From JAWLFI01 sp964627995 (GTDB taxonomy: Bacteria; Bacteroidota; Bacteroidia; Chitinophagales; Saprospiraceae): a stretch of DNA of 30,973 bases. The notes beneath the pieces are model-generated. The model searched no databases. It saw only the letters and a program-made list of their open reading frames with translations, and was not told where the DNA came from. Below are positions 8,097 to 17,506 of this stretch, in pieces. Position numbers and translations under genes: made by a program. How positions within the stretch are numbered: position 1 is the stretch's first letter; each line of letters starts with the position of its first letter. The stretch spans positions 1 to 30,973 of the forward strand of contig CAZVLN010000024.1 of assembly GCA_964627995.1 (NCBI GenBank), given 5' to 3'.

Positions 8097-8564
8097 ATGC
8101 TTTGTTATTTAATTATTCTTATGATGTATTTGAACGGTCAATTTGGTCAAGCTCTATTTGAGAGCAGCCCATGTATAAGTGAGCATATGTCTGTTCAACT
8201 TCGCACATCTCTTGCTGCCAAAGACTATCCTTTCCAGATCATCCATAGTAACAATCGATTACAGTGGTGTCGCCAAACTGGTGTAATCAATGTATTTACC
8301 AGAGGTGTGCAGAAAATGAGTTTTGCAGTAGACCTGGCGCGCGGCGAAGACCAAGGATACTGGTTTGGAAAGGGTAGATGCAGCAGTGGTGGTTTAGTTC
8401 AAGTTGAGCTCGTCATGTCTGGTGCTCGGATCGATTGGATTCGTGTTTTTTATCCGGAGTATCGCTTTCTGCATATCTTTGCCTACAATACAGAATTACT
8501 AAGGCAGGCCGATATTGCCATGCAATCCGCTGGGAATTGGGCTGCATGGGAAAACAAAGAGTAG
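8097..8564 (+). CDS. Hypothetical protein, possibly exported
   Basis: I do not recognise a family. From the ATG at 8097 the product has 155 residues. The frame is also open from a GTG at 8067, which adds ten residues; the ATG is preferred. The first 20 residues (MLCYLIILMMYLNGQFGQAL) are hydrophobic and could be a signal peptide or anchor, although without the usual basic N-terminal residues. The rest is mixed alpha/beta in appearance, with several aromatic residues and three further cysteines. It lies 126 bp upstream of the Dna2-like gene on the same strand. A weak hairpin (8602-8617) with a later T-run separates them, so co-transcription is uncertain. Confidence 0.5.
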   Translation: MLCYLIILMMYLNGQFGQALFESSPCISEHMSVQLRTSLAAKDYPFQIIHSNNRLQWCRQTGVINVFTRGVQKMSFAVDLARGEDQGYWFGKGRCSSGGLVQVELVMSGARIDWIRVFYPEYRFLHIFAYNTELLRQADIAMQSAGNWAAWENKE

Positions 8565-8601
8565 TGGAATGTATGGGAAGATACTTCTACAATCTATTTT
8601 G

Positions 8602-8630
8602 CACCTTGTGAAGGGTGTATGAGGTTTTTT
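8602..8630 (+). terminator. Weak possible terminator after the hypothetical gene
   Basis: CACCTT (8602-8607) can pair with AAGGGTG (8611-8617) with one bulged base, and seven T residues follow at 8624-8630 after a short spacer. The stem is weak and the T-run is displaced, so this is a low-confidence call. Confidence 0.25.
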
Positions 8631-8690
8631 TCGGCTATTGAGTGGACAATGGGTTTGGATGCTTCGAACAATTAAAAAAAATATCGTTTT

Positions 8691-11600
8691 ATGATTCAGT
8701 TGCCAACAGGATCCGAAATGGCAGATTCAAGGGATACTCGGCAGATGCTGGAATGGGCCATAGCACGATGGGAAGCGATTCAAAACGGGTTCTCTGAAGG
8801 TGATATATCCTATTTGGACGGTTCGGGTCGTGTCTACAAATTGCTACAAAAGTTGAGCTTGTTAGCCACAGAGGAAGAAGGTATTGAGTTTCCTACCTTG
8901 TTTAGTCGGCTAGCCTACATGAAATCGCGATACGAATTAAATGGGCAGGTACTTTTTGCGTTGCAGAGCTTTCGGAAGCAAATCGAACAAAAGGGGTCGC
9001 AATATTCAAAGGAGGAACTGTTTGAGTTGGGCTTGTGGAGCACAGCCCATTTAATCGAGCAACTTTGGGGTGAATTACCAAAAATCACAGATCAGAAAGT
9101 ACAGCAGGCTCAAAAAGTATTAAATGAAAAGCGGCAATATGAAGATTATGTTCCCATTATGCGGGGCATGATTACAGGGCCCGGTCCAGAAAAGGAAACG
9201 GTCTTTTTTTTAGCAGAGGAGGAGTCTTCTAAGGAGTACGTGGTGTGTTGGAATGTGGCCGAGCGCAATGAGATATTTTCCCACAATATTAGAAAGCTCT
9301 TGCAAGCAGAGGTGTTTCCATATGCTTGTCATTTATGGCACGTGGAAATCGACAGCGAAGAACGACTTTTTCCTCAAGCTTTCATTTTTGAGCCTGATTA
9401 TTTAGTTAATGTAACGGCGATTGCCTCTTGTTTTCAGTCCACCGGTGTTGAGTTATTACCTTATTTTTTAAATAAATTTTTACCACGGGAGTCAAGTGCT
9501 CCCCTGTTGAAAGGACATATCGCTAACCATTTTTTTGATGGTTTATTGAAAGATCCCAATACAGATTTCTTGGAATTGATCCAGGAGACTTTTCACATGT
9601 ATCCACTAGAATATGCATTATTAGACGAAGGGGAGATGCGCAAGGTGTATGGCGATGTAAAGCAGTTTTATGCAGTGATTCAGTCCGTCATTAAGCAACA
9701 ATTTCCCGCTTTGGATATGGATGCTGAAAAAGCTATTATTGAGCCTTCATTCTACCATCCCGACCTCGGTATACAGGGGCGGTTGGATATGCTTCAGCTT
9801 TCTGATCCGGGCGAGGCAGACCGAATTATTGAGCTTAAAAGTGGGTCAGCCTTTCGGCCTAACCGCTATGGTTTGCAATCCTCGCATTATGTGCAGACTC
9901 TACTTTATGATCTGATGATCTCTCATGCACTGCCGAAAGATCCTCGAGCCCTTTCGTACATTTTGTATTGCAAGGATGCCGATAGGCCATTGCGATCTGC
10001 TCCTGTGGCTCGAGAGCAACAAGTAGAGGCTATACAGCTGCGAAATCGAATTATTTTATGGGAGCAGATGCTTTCTCGACTTACTGGAAAAACAGAAGAC
10101 CAGCAGGTATTCAATTATTTACACCCCCGACAGCATGATGTAGCCGGATTTTTAGGTCGTGATTTACATCGTTTTTCGTCTGTTTTTCAAGCGCTAAGCG
10201 ATACAGAGAAATCCTACTTTACCGCCTTCACAGGGTTTTTAGCACGCGAACATATTTTAGCCAAAGTGGGGCGAGACCAAAGCGATCGAAATTATGGCCT
10301 GGCTGCTATTTGGCGAGAATCCATTTCGCAGAAAAAAGACCGATTCGGGGTCCTTAATGCTCTTAAGTTAAAGGCCCATAGGCGAGAAAAGGAACACGAG
10401 TTAGTTTTTGAGCGTTCGGCCGAGACAGATGCCCTGGCGAATTTCCGTTTGGGGGATATAGGGGTATTGTATCCTCAAAAAAAGGATGATCTACCCACCC
10501 GAGGACAAATTTATAAGTGTTCAATTGTCGATATGACTGCCAAAGAGGTAGTGGTCCGTTTACGCAATTGGCAACAAGATGTAAGAGCCTTTGCCCCGGA
10601 GAGCCGATGGAATATTGAACACGATATGTTGGATAGTAGCTTTTACAAATCTTTTCAAAATTTATTCCTTTGGGCTTCGGCTCCCCCTGAGCAGCGCAAG
10701 CTTTATTTGGGATTGCGGCCTCCTCAAAAGGCGGACCGAAATGAGTTTTCTAATGTTGATCGGCCCGAAGTGATGACAGACCAGCAATTTGGTATTCTGA
10801 AAAAGATGTTGCGAGCGGAGGATTATTTTTTGCTTTGGGGTCCCCCCGGAACCGGAAAGACTTCTGTGATGCTAAAACATTTCGTATCCCATATTTTAGA
10901 TCATTCGAATGAAAGGCTGTTGCTATTAGCCTATACAAATCGGGCAGTAGATGAAATATGTCATACTCTTGAGGAAATAGGGCAAAATAGAGAAGTTCCT
11001 TATGCACGCATAGGGTCTACATTTGGCGTAGCTCCGCAATACAGAGAGCGACTTCTTCAAAATCAGATGAAAAATCTTAACAGCAGAGCAGCATTGAAAG
11101 ATTTCTTGCCGGCGCAGCGTATTTATACCGCTACCGTTTCTTCTTTTATGGGCAAGCGTCATTTATTGAAACTTGTTGATTTCGATAGAGTCGTGATTGA
11201 CGAGGCGAGTCAGCTCCTAGAGCCGATGATGGGGAGTATTATCCACGACTTCAGACGTGTGGTTATGATTGGTGATCACCGCCAATTGCCTGCCGTTGTT
11301 CAGCAATCGCGAGCGATGACTCGCGTACGCGCTGAAGATTTAAAACAAATAGACTTTCGGGATTTAGGTGACTCTTTATTTGAACGCCTGTTTCGAAAAG
11401 TACAGAAAGAAAACTGGACACATGCATTTGACCAATTGTCTTATCAGGGACGAATGCATCCGGATATCATGGATTTTCCAGCGCGAAAATTTTACGGAGG
11501 GCATCTCGAGCCTTTACCTTTTTTAATTCGGGCATCGCAAAGCCACACTATACTTCAGTTACCTCGACCTATCGATCTGTTAGCTCGGCAGCGAATGGTG

Positions 11601-12068
11601 TTTTGGGGGTCAAGTGTCAGTGAAGAAGAGCAATTGACTAAAACAAACCGAGATGAAGCGCGAAAAGTAGTGCACTTGATTGCAAAGTTTCAAGAACTGT
11701 GGTCAATATTAGGGCTCGAATGGACGGATTCCAGTTTGGGTGTGATTACCCCTTTTCGAGCTCAGATCGCTCAAATTAAAAAGGAGATTTGGACATCTGA
11801 TATCCAACACCCAGACCTTATTAACGTAGATACTGTTGAGCGATATCAAGGGAGTGCACGGGACATCATAATCATGAGCTTGTGTATTAATCGCTCAGAT
11901 CAGTGGGCTTCAATTTGTTCGCCTAATACCGAAGGTGTAGATCGCAAACTCAATGTGGCGATAACACGTGCACGTAAACACTTCGTTTTAATTGGGAACG
12001 AGCATCACATTCAGGAAGAGGAATTATATGGAGCCTTAATAGGGCAGATGGCAGTATTTACTAAGTGA
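8691..12068 (+). CDS. Dna2-like nuclease-helicase (PD-(D/E)XK nuclease + SF1B helicase)
   Basis: This 1125-residue protein has a layout like eukaryotic Dna2. Residues about 235-430 carry a Cas4/RecB-type nuclease with His280, Asp366 (GRLDML), Glu381-x-Lys383 (ELKSG) and Gln402 all present. A beta-barrel-like segment lies near 600-640. The C-terminal superfamily 1 helicase has Walker A GPPGTGKT (717-724, Lys723), DEAS (837-840), GDHRQLP, QGRMHPDIM, VERYQGSARD and ITRARK (Arg1093). The expected role is DNA end processing or repair, or possibly defence. The cysteines that hold the Fe-S cluster in Dna2 and many Cas4 proteins are missing: the CPRR-like position reads QSTG (249-252), and only Cys427 follows the nuclease core. 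The first ~230 residues are helical and unassigned. Confidence 0.85.
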   Translation: MIQLPTGSEMADSRDTRQMLEWAIARWEAIQNGFSEGDISYLDGSGRVYKLLQKLSLLATEEEGIEFPTLFSRLAYMKSRYELNGQVLFALQSFRKQIEQKGSQYSKEELFELGLWSTAHLIEQLWGELPKITDQKVQQAQKVLNEKRQYEDYVPIMRGMITGPGPEKETVFFLAEEESSKEYVVCWNVAERNEIFSHNIRKLLQAEVFPYACHLWHVEIDSEERLFPQAFIFEPDYLVNVTAIASCFQSTGVELLPYFLNKFLPRESSAPLLKGHIANHFFDGLLKDPNTDFLELIQETFHMYPLEYALLDEGEMRKVYGDVKQFYAVIQSVIKQQFPALDMDAEKAIIEPSFYHPDLGIQGRLDMLQLSDPGEADRIIELKSGSAFRPNRYGLQSSHYVQTLLYDLMISHALPKDPRALSYILYCKDADRPLRSAPVAREQQVEAIQLRNRIILWEQMLSRLTGKTEDQQVFNYLHPRQHDVAGFLGRDLHRFSSVFQALSDTEKSYFTAFTGFLAREHILAKVGRDQSDRNYGLAAIWRESISQKKDRFGVLNALKLKAHRREKEHELVFERSAETDALANFRLGDIGVLYPQKKDDLPTRGQIYKCSIVDMTAKEVVVRLRNWQQDVRAFAPESRWNIEHDMLDSSFYKSFQNLFLWASAPPEQRKLYLGLRPPQKADRNEFSNVDRPEVMTDQQFGILKKMLRAEDYFLLWGPPGTGKTSVMLKHFVSHILDHSNERLLLLAYTNRAVDEICHTLEEIGQNREVPYARIGSTFGVAPQYRERLLQNQMKNLNSRAALKDFLPAQRIYTATVSSFMGKRHLLKLVDFDRVVIDEASQLLEPMMGSIIHDFRRVVMIGDHRQLPAVVQQSRAMTRVRAEDLKQIDFRDLGDSLFERLFRKVQKENWTHAFDQLSYQGRMHPDIMDFPARKFYGGHLEPLPFLIRASQSHTILQLPRPIDLLARQRMVFWGSSVSEEEQLTKTNRDEARKVVHLIAKFQELWSILGLEWTDSSLGVITPFRAQIAQIKKEIWTSDIQHPDLINVDTVERYQGSARDIIIMSLCINRSDQWASICSPNTEGVDRKLNVAITRARKHFVLIGNEHHIQEEELYGALIGQMAVFTK

Positions 12069-12100
12069 GCCTCAGTTCGCTATAGAAACATGGGAAAAAA

Positions 12101-12138
12101 GGCGTTGTATATTGCAACAATAGCGCCATATTTTTTTT
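12101..12138 (+). terminator. Rho-independent terminator after the Dna2-like gene
   Basis: GGCG (12101-12104) pairs with CGCC (12124-12127) and TTGT (12105-12108) pairs with ACAA (12117-12120), with a three-base bulge on the right. Eight T residues follow at 12131-12138. The position, 32 bp after the helicase stop and before cinA, fits a terminator. Confidence 0.6.
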
Positions 12139-12184
12139 CATTAATTGCACCCTTCTTATTCCATTCATTAAACGTTTCAGAAAA

Positions 12185-13429
12185 ATGCGTAAAGCGGCGA
12201 TTATTAATATTGGAGATGAAATATTGCTCGGACAAATTGTGAATACCAATGCTGCCTGGATGGCAGAAAGTCTCGCTGAGATTGGAGTGCAGGTGGTGAG
12301 TCAGCAAGTGGTTGCAGACGACGCAAGATCCATCCGTTCCGCTTTAAATGAAGCGCAGAAAGAGGCTACATTGATTTTGCTCACCGGGGGTTTAGGGCCC
12401 ACCAAAGATGACATCACGAAAAAAGTCCTTGTAGACTATTGCGGAGGTGGTTTAGAGTTGGACGAATCATTGTATGAGCAGCTAAAACTATATTTCAAAA
12501 AAATGGGTCGTCAGGCAACCGAAGCGCATCGCTTGCAGTGCTATATGCCGACGAGTGCTGAATCCTTAACTAACAAAATGGGGACCGCGCCGGGAATGCT
12601 TTTCGAGCATCAAAATAACTGGATTATTTCGCTACCCGGCGTACCCTATGAGATGAAATATTTGATGACAGAAGAAGTTCTTCCTCGTTTGCAAAAAGAG
12701 CGTATTGGACTTCATTTAAAGCGGGTAACCATTTTAACAGTTGGTTGGGGGGAAAGTCAGATTGCAGAAAAAATAGAAGACATAGAGGATGCATTACCCG
12801 AGCATATTAAACTCGCTTATTTACCCCATTTAGCAAGAGTCCGATTGCGCCTTACAGCCACTGGCGACTCTCCTAAAATGCTTTCTGAAGCTCTAGAAAT
12901 ATGGAAAACGAAAATTATAGAGCGATTGGGCGATATTGTATATGGCTATGACCGCACTGAGCTATCTGAAGTCATACAGTCTGAAATGATAAAGCGAAAA
13001 TTGACTCTAGCCACAGCTGAAAGTTGCACAGGTGGGAACATAGCTCGCGAAATTACCAGCAATTCAGGCTCCTCGAATTACTTTGTAGGCGGGGTGGTTC
13101 CATATAGTAATCGGATGAAAGAAAAACTGATCCATGTTCCAAAAGATGTGCTCGATACACATGGGGCAGTCAGTGAAGAAACGGTGCGTGCTATGGTAAA
13201 AGGAACCCTTCAAGCGTTTGGTTCTGATTTAGCTATCGCCACTTCTGGGGTAGCTGGGCCTGGAGGAGGTACACCAGAAAAACCCGTTGGTACTATTTGG
13301 ATTGCCTGTGGGAATGCTGAAAAGACCATTGTAAAACGCCTGCAACTCAACAAGAATCGGAAGCTAAATGTCGAGTATAGCACGATTTGGACATTGAATT
13401 TAATCCGACGCTTTTTAATGGCACTTTAA
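12185..13429 (+). CDS. cinA: CinA-like protein (competence/damage-inducible protein A; NMN deamidase)
   Basis: This full-length two-domain CinA has 414 residues. The N-terminal MoaB/CinA (COG1058) domain has the start NIGDEILLGQIVNTN (about 8-22) and LTGGLGPTKDDIT. The C-terminal CinA domain (about 255-414) has TAESCTGG with Ser280, followed by SGVAGPGGGTPEKPVG. The C-terminal domain is known to deamidate nicotinamide mononucleotide in pyridine-nucleotide salvage. The N-terminal domain in some homologues hydrolyses ADP-ribose or other damaged nucleotides. Both signatures are intact. The gene follows a predicted terminator and lies 56 bp before the E2 gene, which has its own -7-like element. 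Confidence 0.95.
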   Translation: MRKAAIINIGDEILLGQIVNTNAAWMAESLAEIGVQVVSQQVVADDARSIRSALNEAQKEATLILLTGGLGPTKDDITKKVLVDYCGGGLELDESLYEQLKLYFKKMGRQATEAHRLQCYMPTSAESLTNKMGTAPGMLFEHQNNWIISLPGVPYEMKYLMTEEVLPRLQKERIGLHLKRVTILTVGWGESQIAEKIEDIEDALPEHIKLAYLPHLARVRLRLTATGDSPKMLSEALEIWKTKIIERLGDIVYGYDRTELSEVIQSEMIKRKLTLATAESCTGGNIAREITSNSGSSNYFVGGVVPYSNRMKEKLIHVPKDVLDTHGAVSEETVRAMVKGTLQAFGSDLAIATSGVAGPGGGTPEKPVGTIWIACGNAEKTIVKRLQLNKNRKLNVEYSTIWTLNLIRRFLMAL

Positions 13430-13434
13430 TTCCT

Positions 13435-13442
13435 TATTTTTG
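13435..13442 (+). promoter_or_regulatory. TAnnTTTG -7 element upstream of the E2 gene
   Basis: TATTTTTG is an exact match to the Bacteroidota -7 consensus and ends 43 bp before the E2 start codon, just after the cinA stop. No clear TTTG -33 element was found at the usual distance, so this is a moderate call. Confidence 0.4.
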
Positions 13443-13485
13443 TCTCACCTTTTTCAGGAACTAACACACGAATAGAAATAGAATT

Positions 13486-14856
13486 ATGGCATCATACGAT
13501 TTGGTCATGCCCAAAATGGGAGAAAGTATAATTGAGGCAACCATTCTCAATTGGCTTAAAGAAGTAGGGGATACAGTAGAGGTTGATGAAACCATACTTG
13601 AGATTGCAACAGACAAGGTAGATTCCGAGGTGCCATCCCCAGTAGAGGGTACAATAAAAGAGATTTTATTTAAAGTAGATGATGTCGTTCCTGTAGGAGA
13701 GACAATAGCTGTTATTGAGACGGAAGCTGCTGAGGCTTCAGACAATGAAGGATCAAGTGCTAAGTCCGTTGAAAAAGAAACTAAGCCAGCTCCGGAGAAA
13801 GAGGTGAAACCTTCAGAACCGGCATCAGCCCCGAGTTCTTCAGCATCGGATTCAGTTGTTGATTCAGATGAAGAAATGAGCATGCGTCCAGGACGCAGCG
13901 ATCGTTTTTATTCTCCTTTGGTTCGCAAAATCGCTTCCACTGAGGGAATTTCAAAGAGTGAATTAGATAAAGTGTCCGGGACTGGTCGCGATGGACGAGT
14001 GACAAAACACGATATTCTTCAGTATTTGGAAAGTCGGGGATCAGCTACTCAACCACAGCGGGAGCAAGCGTCTGATTCGAAAGGAACAAGCTCGGTTTCA
14101 TCTGGAGTAGCATCAGAGCCGAAAGCGCCGCCGGTAGCCATTGGGCAGGATGATGAGGTGGTCGAAATGGATCGCATGCGGAAGATGATTGCGGAACACA
14201 TGGTCCGATCGAAACGAACAAGCCCACACGTTACCTCAAATGTGGAAGTTGATGTTACCAATCTGTTTAATTGGAGGAATAAGAATAAAAAGCAATTCCA
14301 AGAGAAGTACGGTACTAAAATTACATTTACTCCGATATTTTTCGAAGCAGTTTGTAAAGCTCTTCGCGACTTCCCGGGCGTAAATGTTTCGGTTGATGGC
14401 ACCAAGATCATTTATCGTAAGCACATCAATATTGGAATGGCTACCGCTTTGCCTTCAGGAAACCTTATCGTTCCCGTTATTAAGGATGCAGACAACTTGA
14501 GTCTGGTAGGTTTAGCTAAGCACGTAAATGATTTAGCACACCGAGCGAGAAATAACGAATTAAAACCGGACGAATTGCAGGAAGGAACATTTACGGTAAC
14601 TAATGTGGGCACATTTGGAAATGTAATGGGGACCCCCATTATCTTTCAACCCCAGGTGGCCATTTTAGCCACTGGGGCAATTCGCAAAAAACCCGCTGTA
14701 CTTGAGACCGAATATGGTGATGTGATTGCCATTCGACAAATGATGTATCTGTCTTTGTCTTATGACCATCGAGTCGTAGATGGAGCTCTAGGAGGAACTT
14801 TTTTACGTGAAATAGGCCGAAACCTTGAGGCTTTTGATCCCAATCGCGAGATATAA
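13486..14856 (+). CDS. 2-oxoacid dehydrogenase E2 subunit (dihydrolipoamide acyltransferase)
   Basis: This 456-residue E2 has the full domain order. A lipoyl domain (1-80) carries the lipoylated Lys44 in ATDKVDSEV. An acidic, serine/proline-rich linker (about 81-135) leads to the peripheral-subunit-binding domain (141-183). A second flexible linker (about 185-225) precedes the acyltransferase domain. The active site is YDHRVVDG with His428 and Asp432. It moves acyl groups to CoA in a pyruvate, branched-chain or 2-oxoglutarate dehydrogenase complex. Sequence alone does not tell which, and the E1 and E3 genes are not adjacent. The next gene starts 11 bp downstream, suggesting co-transcription with an unrelated envelope gene. 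Confidence 0.92.
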   Translation: MASYDLVMPKMGESIIEATILNWLKEVGDTVEVDETILEIATDKVDSEVPSPVEGTIKEILFKVDDVVPVGETIAVIETEAAEASDNEGSSAKSVEKETKPAPEKEVKPSEPASAPSSSASDSVVDSDEEMSMRPGRSDRFYSPLVRKIASTEGISKSELDKVSGTGRDGRVTKHDILQYLESRGSATQPQREQASDSKGTSSVSSGVASEPKAPPVAIGQDDEVVEMDRMRKMIAEHMVRSKRTSPHVTSNVEVDVTNLFNWRNKNKKQFQEKYGTKITFTPIFFEAVCKALRDFPGVNVSVDGTKIIYRKHINIGMATALPSGNLIVPVIKDADNLSLVGLAKHVNDLAHRARNNELKPDELQEGTFTVTNVGTFGNVMGTPIIFQPQVAILATGAIRKKPAVLETEYGDVIAIRQMMYLSLSYDHRVVDGALGGTFLREIGRNLEAFDPNREI

Positions 14857-14867
14857 TGTAAGACGTA

Positions 14868-16907
14868 ATGCGCAAGCTGATTATTTTTGGGGCACTGATG
14901 ATTACGGTGCTTGTCTTTACGCATGCCCAAAAACCAGCAACGCTTAAACAATCTGCTGAGAAAGCTATTGAGCGAGAAGACTTTGCAAGTGCCATTGACT
15001 ATTATCGGAATTACTTAGAATTGACTGGCAATCGATCTGATGTGGCTTTGAATCTTGCTCAAGCTTATTATTATCGAGGACTATTTGTAGAAGCTGCTGA
15101 AGAGTTGTTTTACATACGGGAACAGAGCGATCAGTTTCCTTCTGAGGTGTTGTGGTGGGAAGCCCGAGTGTTGCATGCTCAAAATCAGTTTTCTCTTGCT
15201 GCTGAGCAGTATAAAGCATATTGGAAATTTGTTCCTGAGCCAGAGCGACGCGAAGTTGAGCGCGCACTATTAGATTGCCAGGCGGGGCAATCCATTCTTG
15301 CGGAGGGTAAGCGAGCTTTTGTTCATAATATGAGCAATTCTGTTAATTCCGTCCATGACGAACTGGCTCCTATTTTTTTCACTTTTAAGGAACAAAATGG
15401 ATTGGTTTATTCGGTTCGTCATTCCCTCGAAGATCAAAAATTGACTGGATTCACTTCCTACTTTTTAGCTCACATGGCTGAAAAGCCGGTCCCTTTAAAT
15501 CTATCTTCGAATGCTGGCGGTTTAATCTACACCATAGATCCATCGCAAAATGATGCCTTGGTATATGCAGGGAATCGATGGCCTTATGGTAGAATCGAAA
15601 GACTGTCGATGACGGATTCTGAAGGGATTTCGAGAGACTCATCAAGTCCTTTTTTAGGTCCGGCAAAAGGAAAATATGGCGATACTGATTTGTTTTGGGT
15701 GTCCGATAGTTGTGTATTATTTGCAGCTCAAATGAAAAGTGGTAATGGAGGTTATGATATTTATAAAAGTTGCTTACGCTCAAACGGGTGGACCGTCGCT
15801 GAACCTGTTCCCGGATTAGTAAACACACCCTGGCATGAGCGAAGTCCAAGTTTACATCCCAATGGAAAAATTTTGTTTTTATCCTCTGATCGCCCCGGAG
15901 GTCTGGGAGCCTTTGACGTATACTATAGCGAATGGAATGGCAGAAGATGGGGAGAGCCTCAAAACTTAGGTGTCGGGGTCAACTCTATAGCTGATGAGCT
16001 ATTTTTTAGGTGGGGTGGAGATGGCCATACGGCTTATTTATCGTCTAACCGCCCGGGGAGCTACGGTAAATTTGACATATACCAATCTTACTTTAAGGAT
16101 GCATTTGCTGAGGAAGTTAATTCGGATCCGGAAACCGCCCAACTTCAAAGCAATACTGGGCATAGAGAGGATGCGGAAACACTCATTAAAAAATCACTAT
16201 TCTTTAAAGATTTGGATGTTTCTATTTCCACTGATCAGCAAGATCAGTTACTGGATTTAGCGGCATATGCAGAGTCTTCCCCTAGCACGGACATACATAT
16301 TATATGCCGCTCCAGATATAAAGGCCCCAAAAAGTATGATTTGTTCTTTTGCTTGCAAAAAGCAAGAGAAGTGGGAGAAGAGTTGAATGCTTTGGGTGTA
16401 GCGCCGCAGCGTATCCACTTGTCGGGTGCCGGAGCTGGCAATAGTGAAGTAGCCACGAGTGACTCAAAGGACAGTCAATATAAAGTTGACTTCATTTTGT
16501 CGGATGTGGATCAATACATTGGAGAACAAACTACTCTTTCATCATCTGCATTCAATAAAAGGCTTCATCAGTCAGACTTTTTTTATCTTGCACCGGATAG
16601 TTTATTTCCAGGCTTAACCTACAGTGTACAAGTTGCAGCATTTCAGCGCATCTTTGAAGGGGAAGTATTGGAAGACTATCAATGGCCAATGGTGAAGACG
16701 CGCTTAGATAAAGATGTCAATTACTATACAGTAGGGATCTTTACGAGATATCAGGCAGCGAAGAATCTTAGGAAAAGATTGCTAGCCGCGGGACATAAAG
16801 GGGCTTTTATCGTAGCTAAAATTGATGGTATTCGCAAAACTCGTGGTCAGCTTCATCCATTGAAACATAAATTTCAAGACTTGACCTCTTATATTTATGT
16901 GGATTAA
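14868..16907 (+). CDS. PorE-like T9SS-associated periplasmic protein (TPR-PD40-OmpA) with C-terminal SPOR-like domain
   Basis: This 679-residue exported protein has a signal peptide (1-20, ending THAQ), tetratricopeptide repeats (about 25-130), and a PD40/WD40-type propeller (about 155-415) with strands such as LHPNGKILFLSSDRPGG. An OmpA-like domain follows (about 430-550), ending RIHLSGAGAGN. The TPR-propeller-OmpA order is that of PorE, the T9SS component thought to tie the secretion complex to peptidoglycan. Here the OmpA domain lacks the usual TD-x-x-G signature, with SRYKGPKKY in its place. An added C-terminal segment (about 585-660, TYSVQVAAFQ then NYYTVGIFTRYQAAKNLRKRL) looks like a SPOR peptidoglycan-binding domain. 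The assignment to T9SS is inference from architecture. Confidence 0.75.
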   Translation: MRKLIIFGALMITVLVFTHAQKPATLKQSAEKAIEREDFASAIDYYRNYLELTGNRSDVALNLAQAYYYRGLFVEAAEELFYIREQSDQFPSEVLWWEARVLHAQNQFSLAAEQYKAYWKFVPEPERREVERALLDCQAGQSILAEGKRAFVHNMSNSVNSVHDELAPIFFTFKEQNGLVYSVRHSLEDQKLTGFTSYFLAHMAEKPVPLNLSSNAGGLIYTIDPSQNDALVYAGNRWPYGRIERLSMTDSEGISRDSSSPFLGPAKGKYGDTDLFWVSDSCVLFAAQMKSGNGGYDIYKSCLRSNGWTVAEPVPGLVNTPWHERSPSLHPNGKILFLSSDRPGGLGAFDVYYSEWNGRRWGEPQNLGVGVNSIADELFFRWGGDGHTAYLSSNRPGSYGKFDIYQSYFKDAFAEEVNSDPETAQLQSNTGHREDAETLIKKSLFFKDLDVSISTDQQDQLLDLAAYAESSPSTDIHIICRSRYKGPKKYDLFFCLQKAREVGEELNALGVAPQRIHLSGAGAGNSEVATSDSKDSQYKVDFILSDVDQYIGEQTTLSSSAFNKRLHQSDFFYLAPDSLFPGLTYSVQVAAFQRIFEGEVLEDYQWPMVKTRLDKDVNYYTVGIFTRYQAAKNLRKRLLAAGHKGAFIVAKIDGIRKTRGQLHPLKHKFQDLTSYIYVD

Positions 16908-16921
16908 TTGAAAAAATATAT

Positions 16922-17488
16922 ATGAAGAATATTCCATTTATTCGCGAGAGTATCCGCAATCTAAAAACAGTGGGTACGATAACAAAAAGCTCGCGGGCGT
17001 TATGCAAGGGTGCTGCGAAAGAGGTTGATTATACAAAGGCCAAAGAAATCGTAGAGCTTGGAGCAGGCGACGGCGTTATTACAAAACATATTCTCAAGGC
17101 TATGGCTCCAGATGCCAGATTGATGGTATTTGAAGTCAATGAACCTTTCTGTGACCAACTTCGCGCGATCGATGATGACCGACTTGTTGTGGTACAAGAT
17201 GGTGCTGAACGTCTGGATCATTACATCAAGGAGCACCAGTTCGGAGATCTTGACGCGGTGATATCTGCAATACCCTTTGTTATTTTTTCTGATGAACAGG
17301 CACGGCAAATCATTACAGACTGCCGGAACCACATGAAAATAGGAGCACCCTATGTTCAGGTTCATTACTCGTTAGTAGCCCGGAAAATGTATCGTGAGAT
17401 TTTTGGAAATGTCAAAACAAAATTCATTCCCCTTAATATTCCTCCCGCTTTCGTTTTGACAAGCCTAGTTAAAGAGAAGAAGAAATAA
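16922..17488 (+). CDS. Class I SAM-dependent methyltransferase, PmtA/KsgA-like
   Basis: This 188-residue protein has SAM motif I VELGAGDGVIT (44-54), an acidic post-I motif VFEVNE (69-74) and motif IV SAIPF (115-119). The N-terminal TKSSRALC and the late NIPPAFV resemble bacterial phospholipid N-methyltransferases of the PmtA type, which are relatives of rRNA adenine dimethyltransferases. The short length and lack of an RNA-binding C-terminal domain favour the PmtA-like reading over KsgA. The substrate is not known. It begins 14 bp after the PorE-like gene and is probably co-transcribed. Its stop lies 18 bp from the stop of the convergent GHMP kinase. Confidence 0.75.
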   Translation: MKNIPFIRESIRNLKTVGTITKSSRALCKGAAKEVDYTKAKEIVELGAGDGVITKHILKAMAPDARLMVFEVNEPFCDQLRAIDDDRLVVVQDGAERLDHYIKEHQFGDLDAVISAIPFVIFSDEQARQIITDCRNHMKIGAPYVQVHYSLVARKMYREIFGNVKTKFIPLNIPPAFVLTSLVKEKKK

Positions 17489-17506
17489 GGCAGATCTTTT
17501 AAAATA

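Noticed and set aside
8691..12068. Reading the Dna2-like gene as part of a CRISPR or known defence operon
   Set aside because: No CRISPR repeats, cas genes or recognised defence partners are adjacent; the neighbours are an unknown small protein and cinA.
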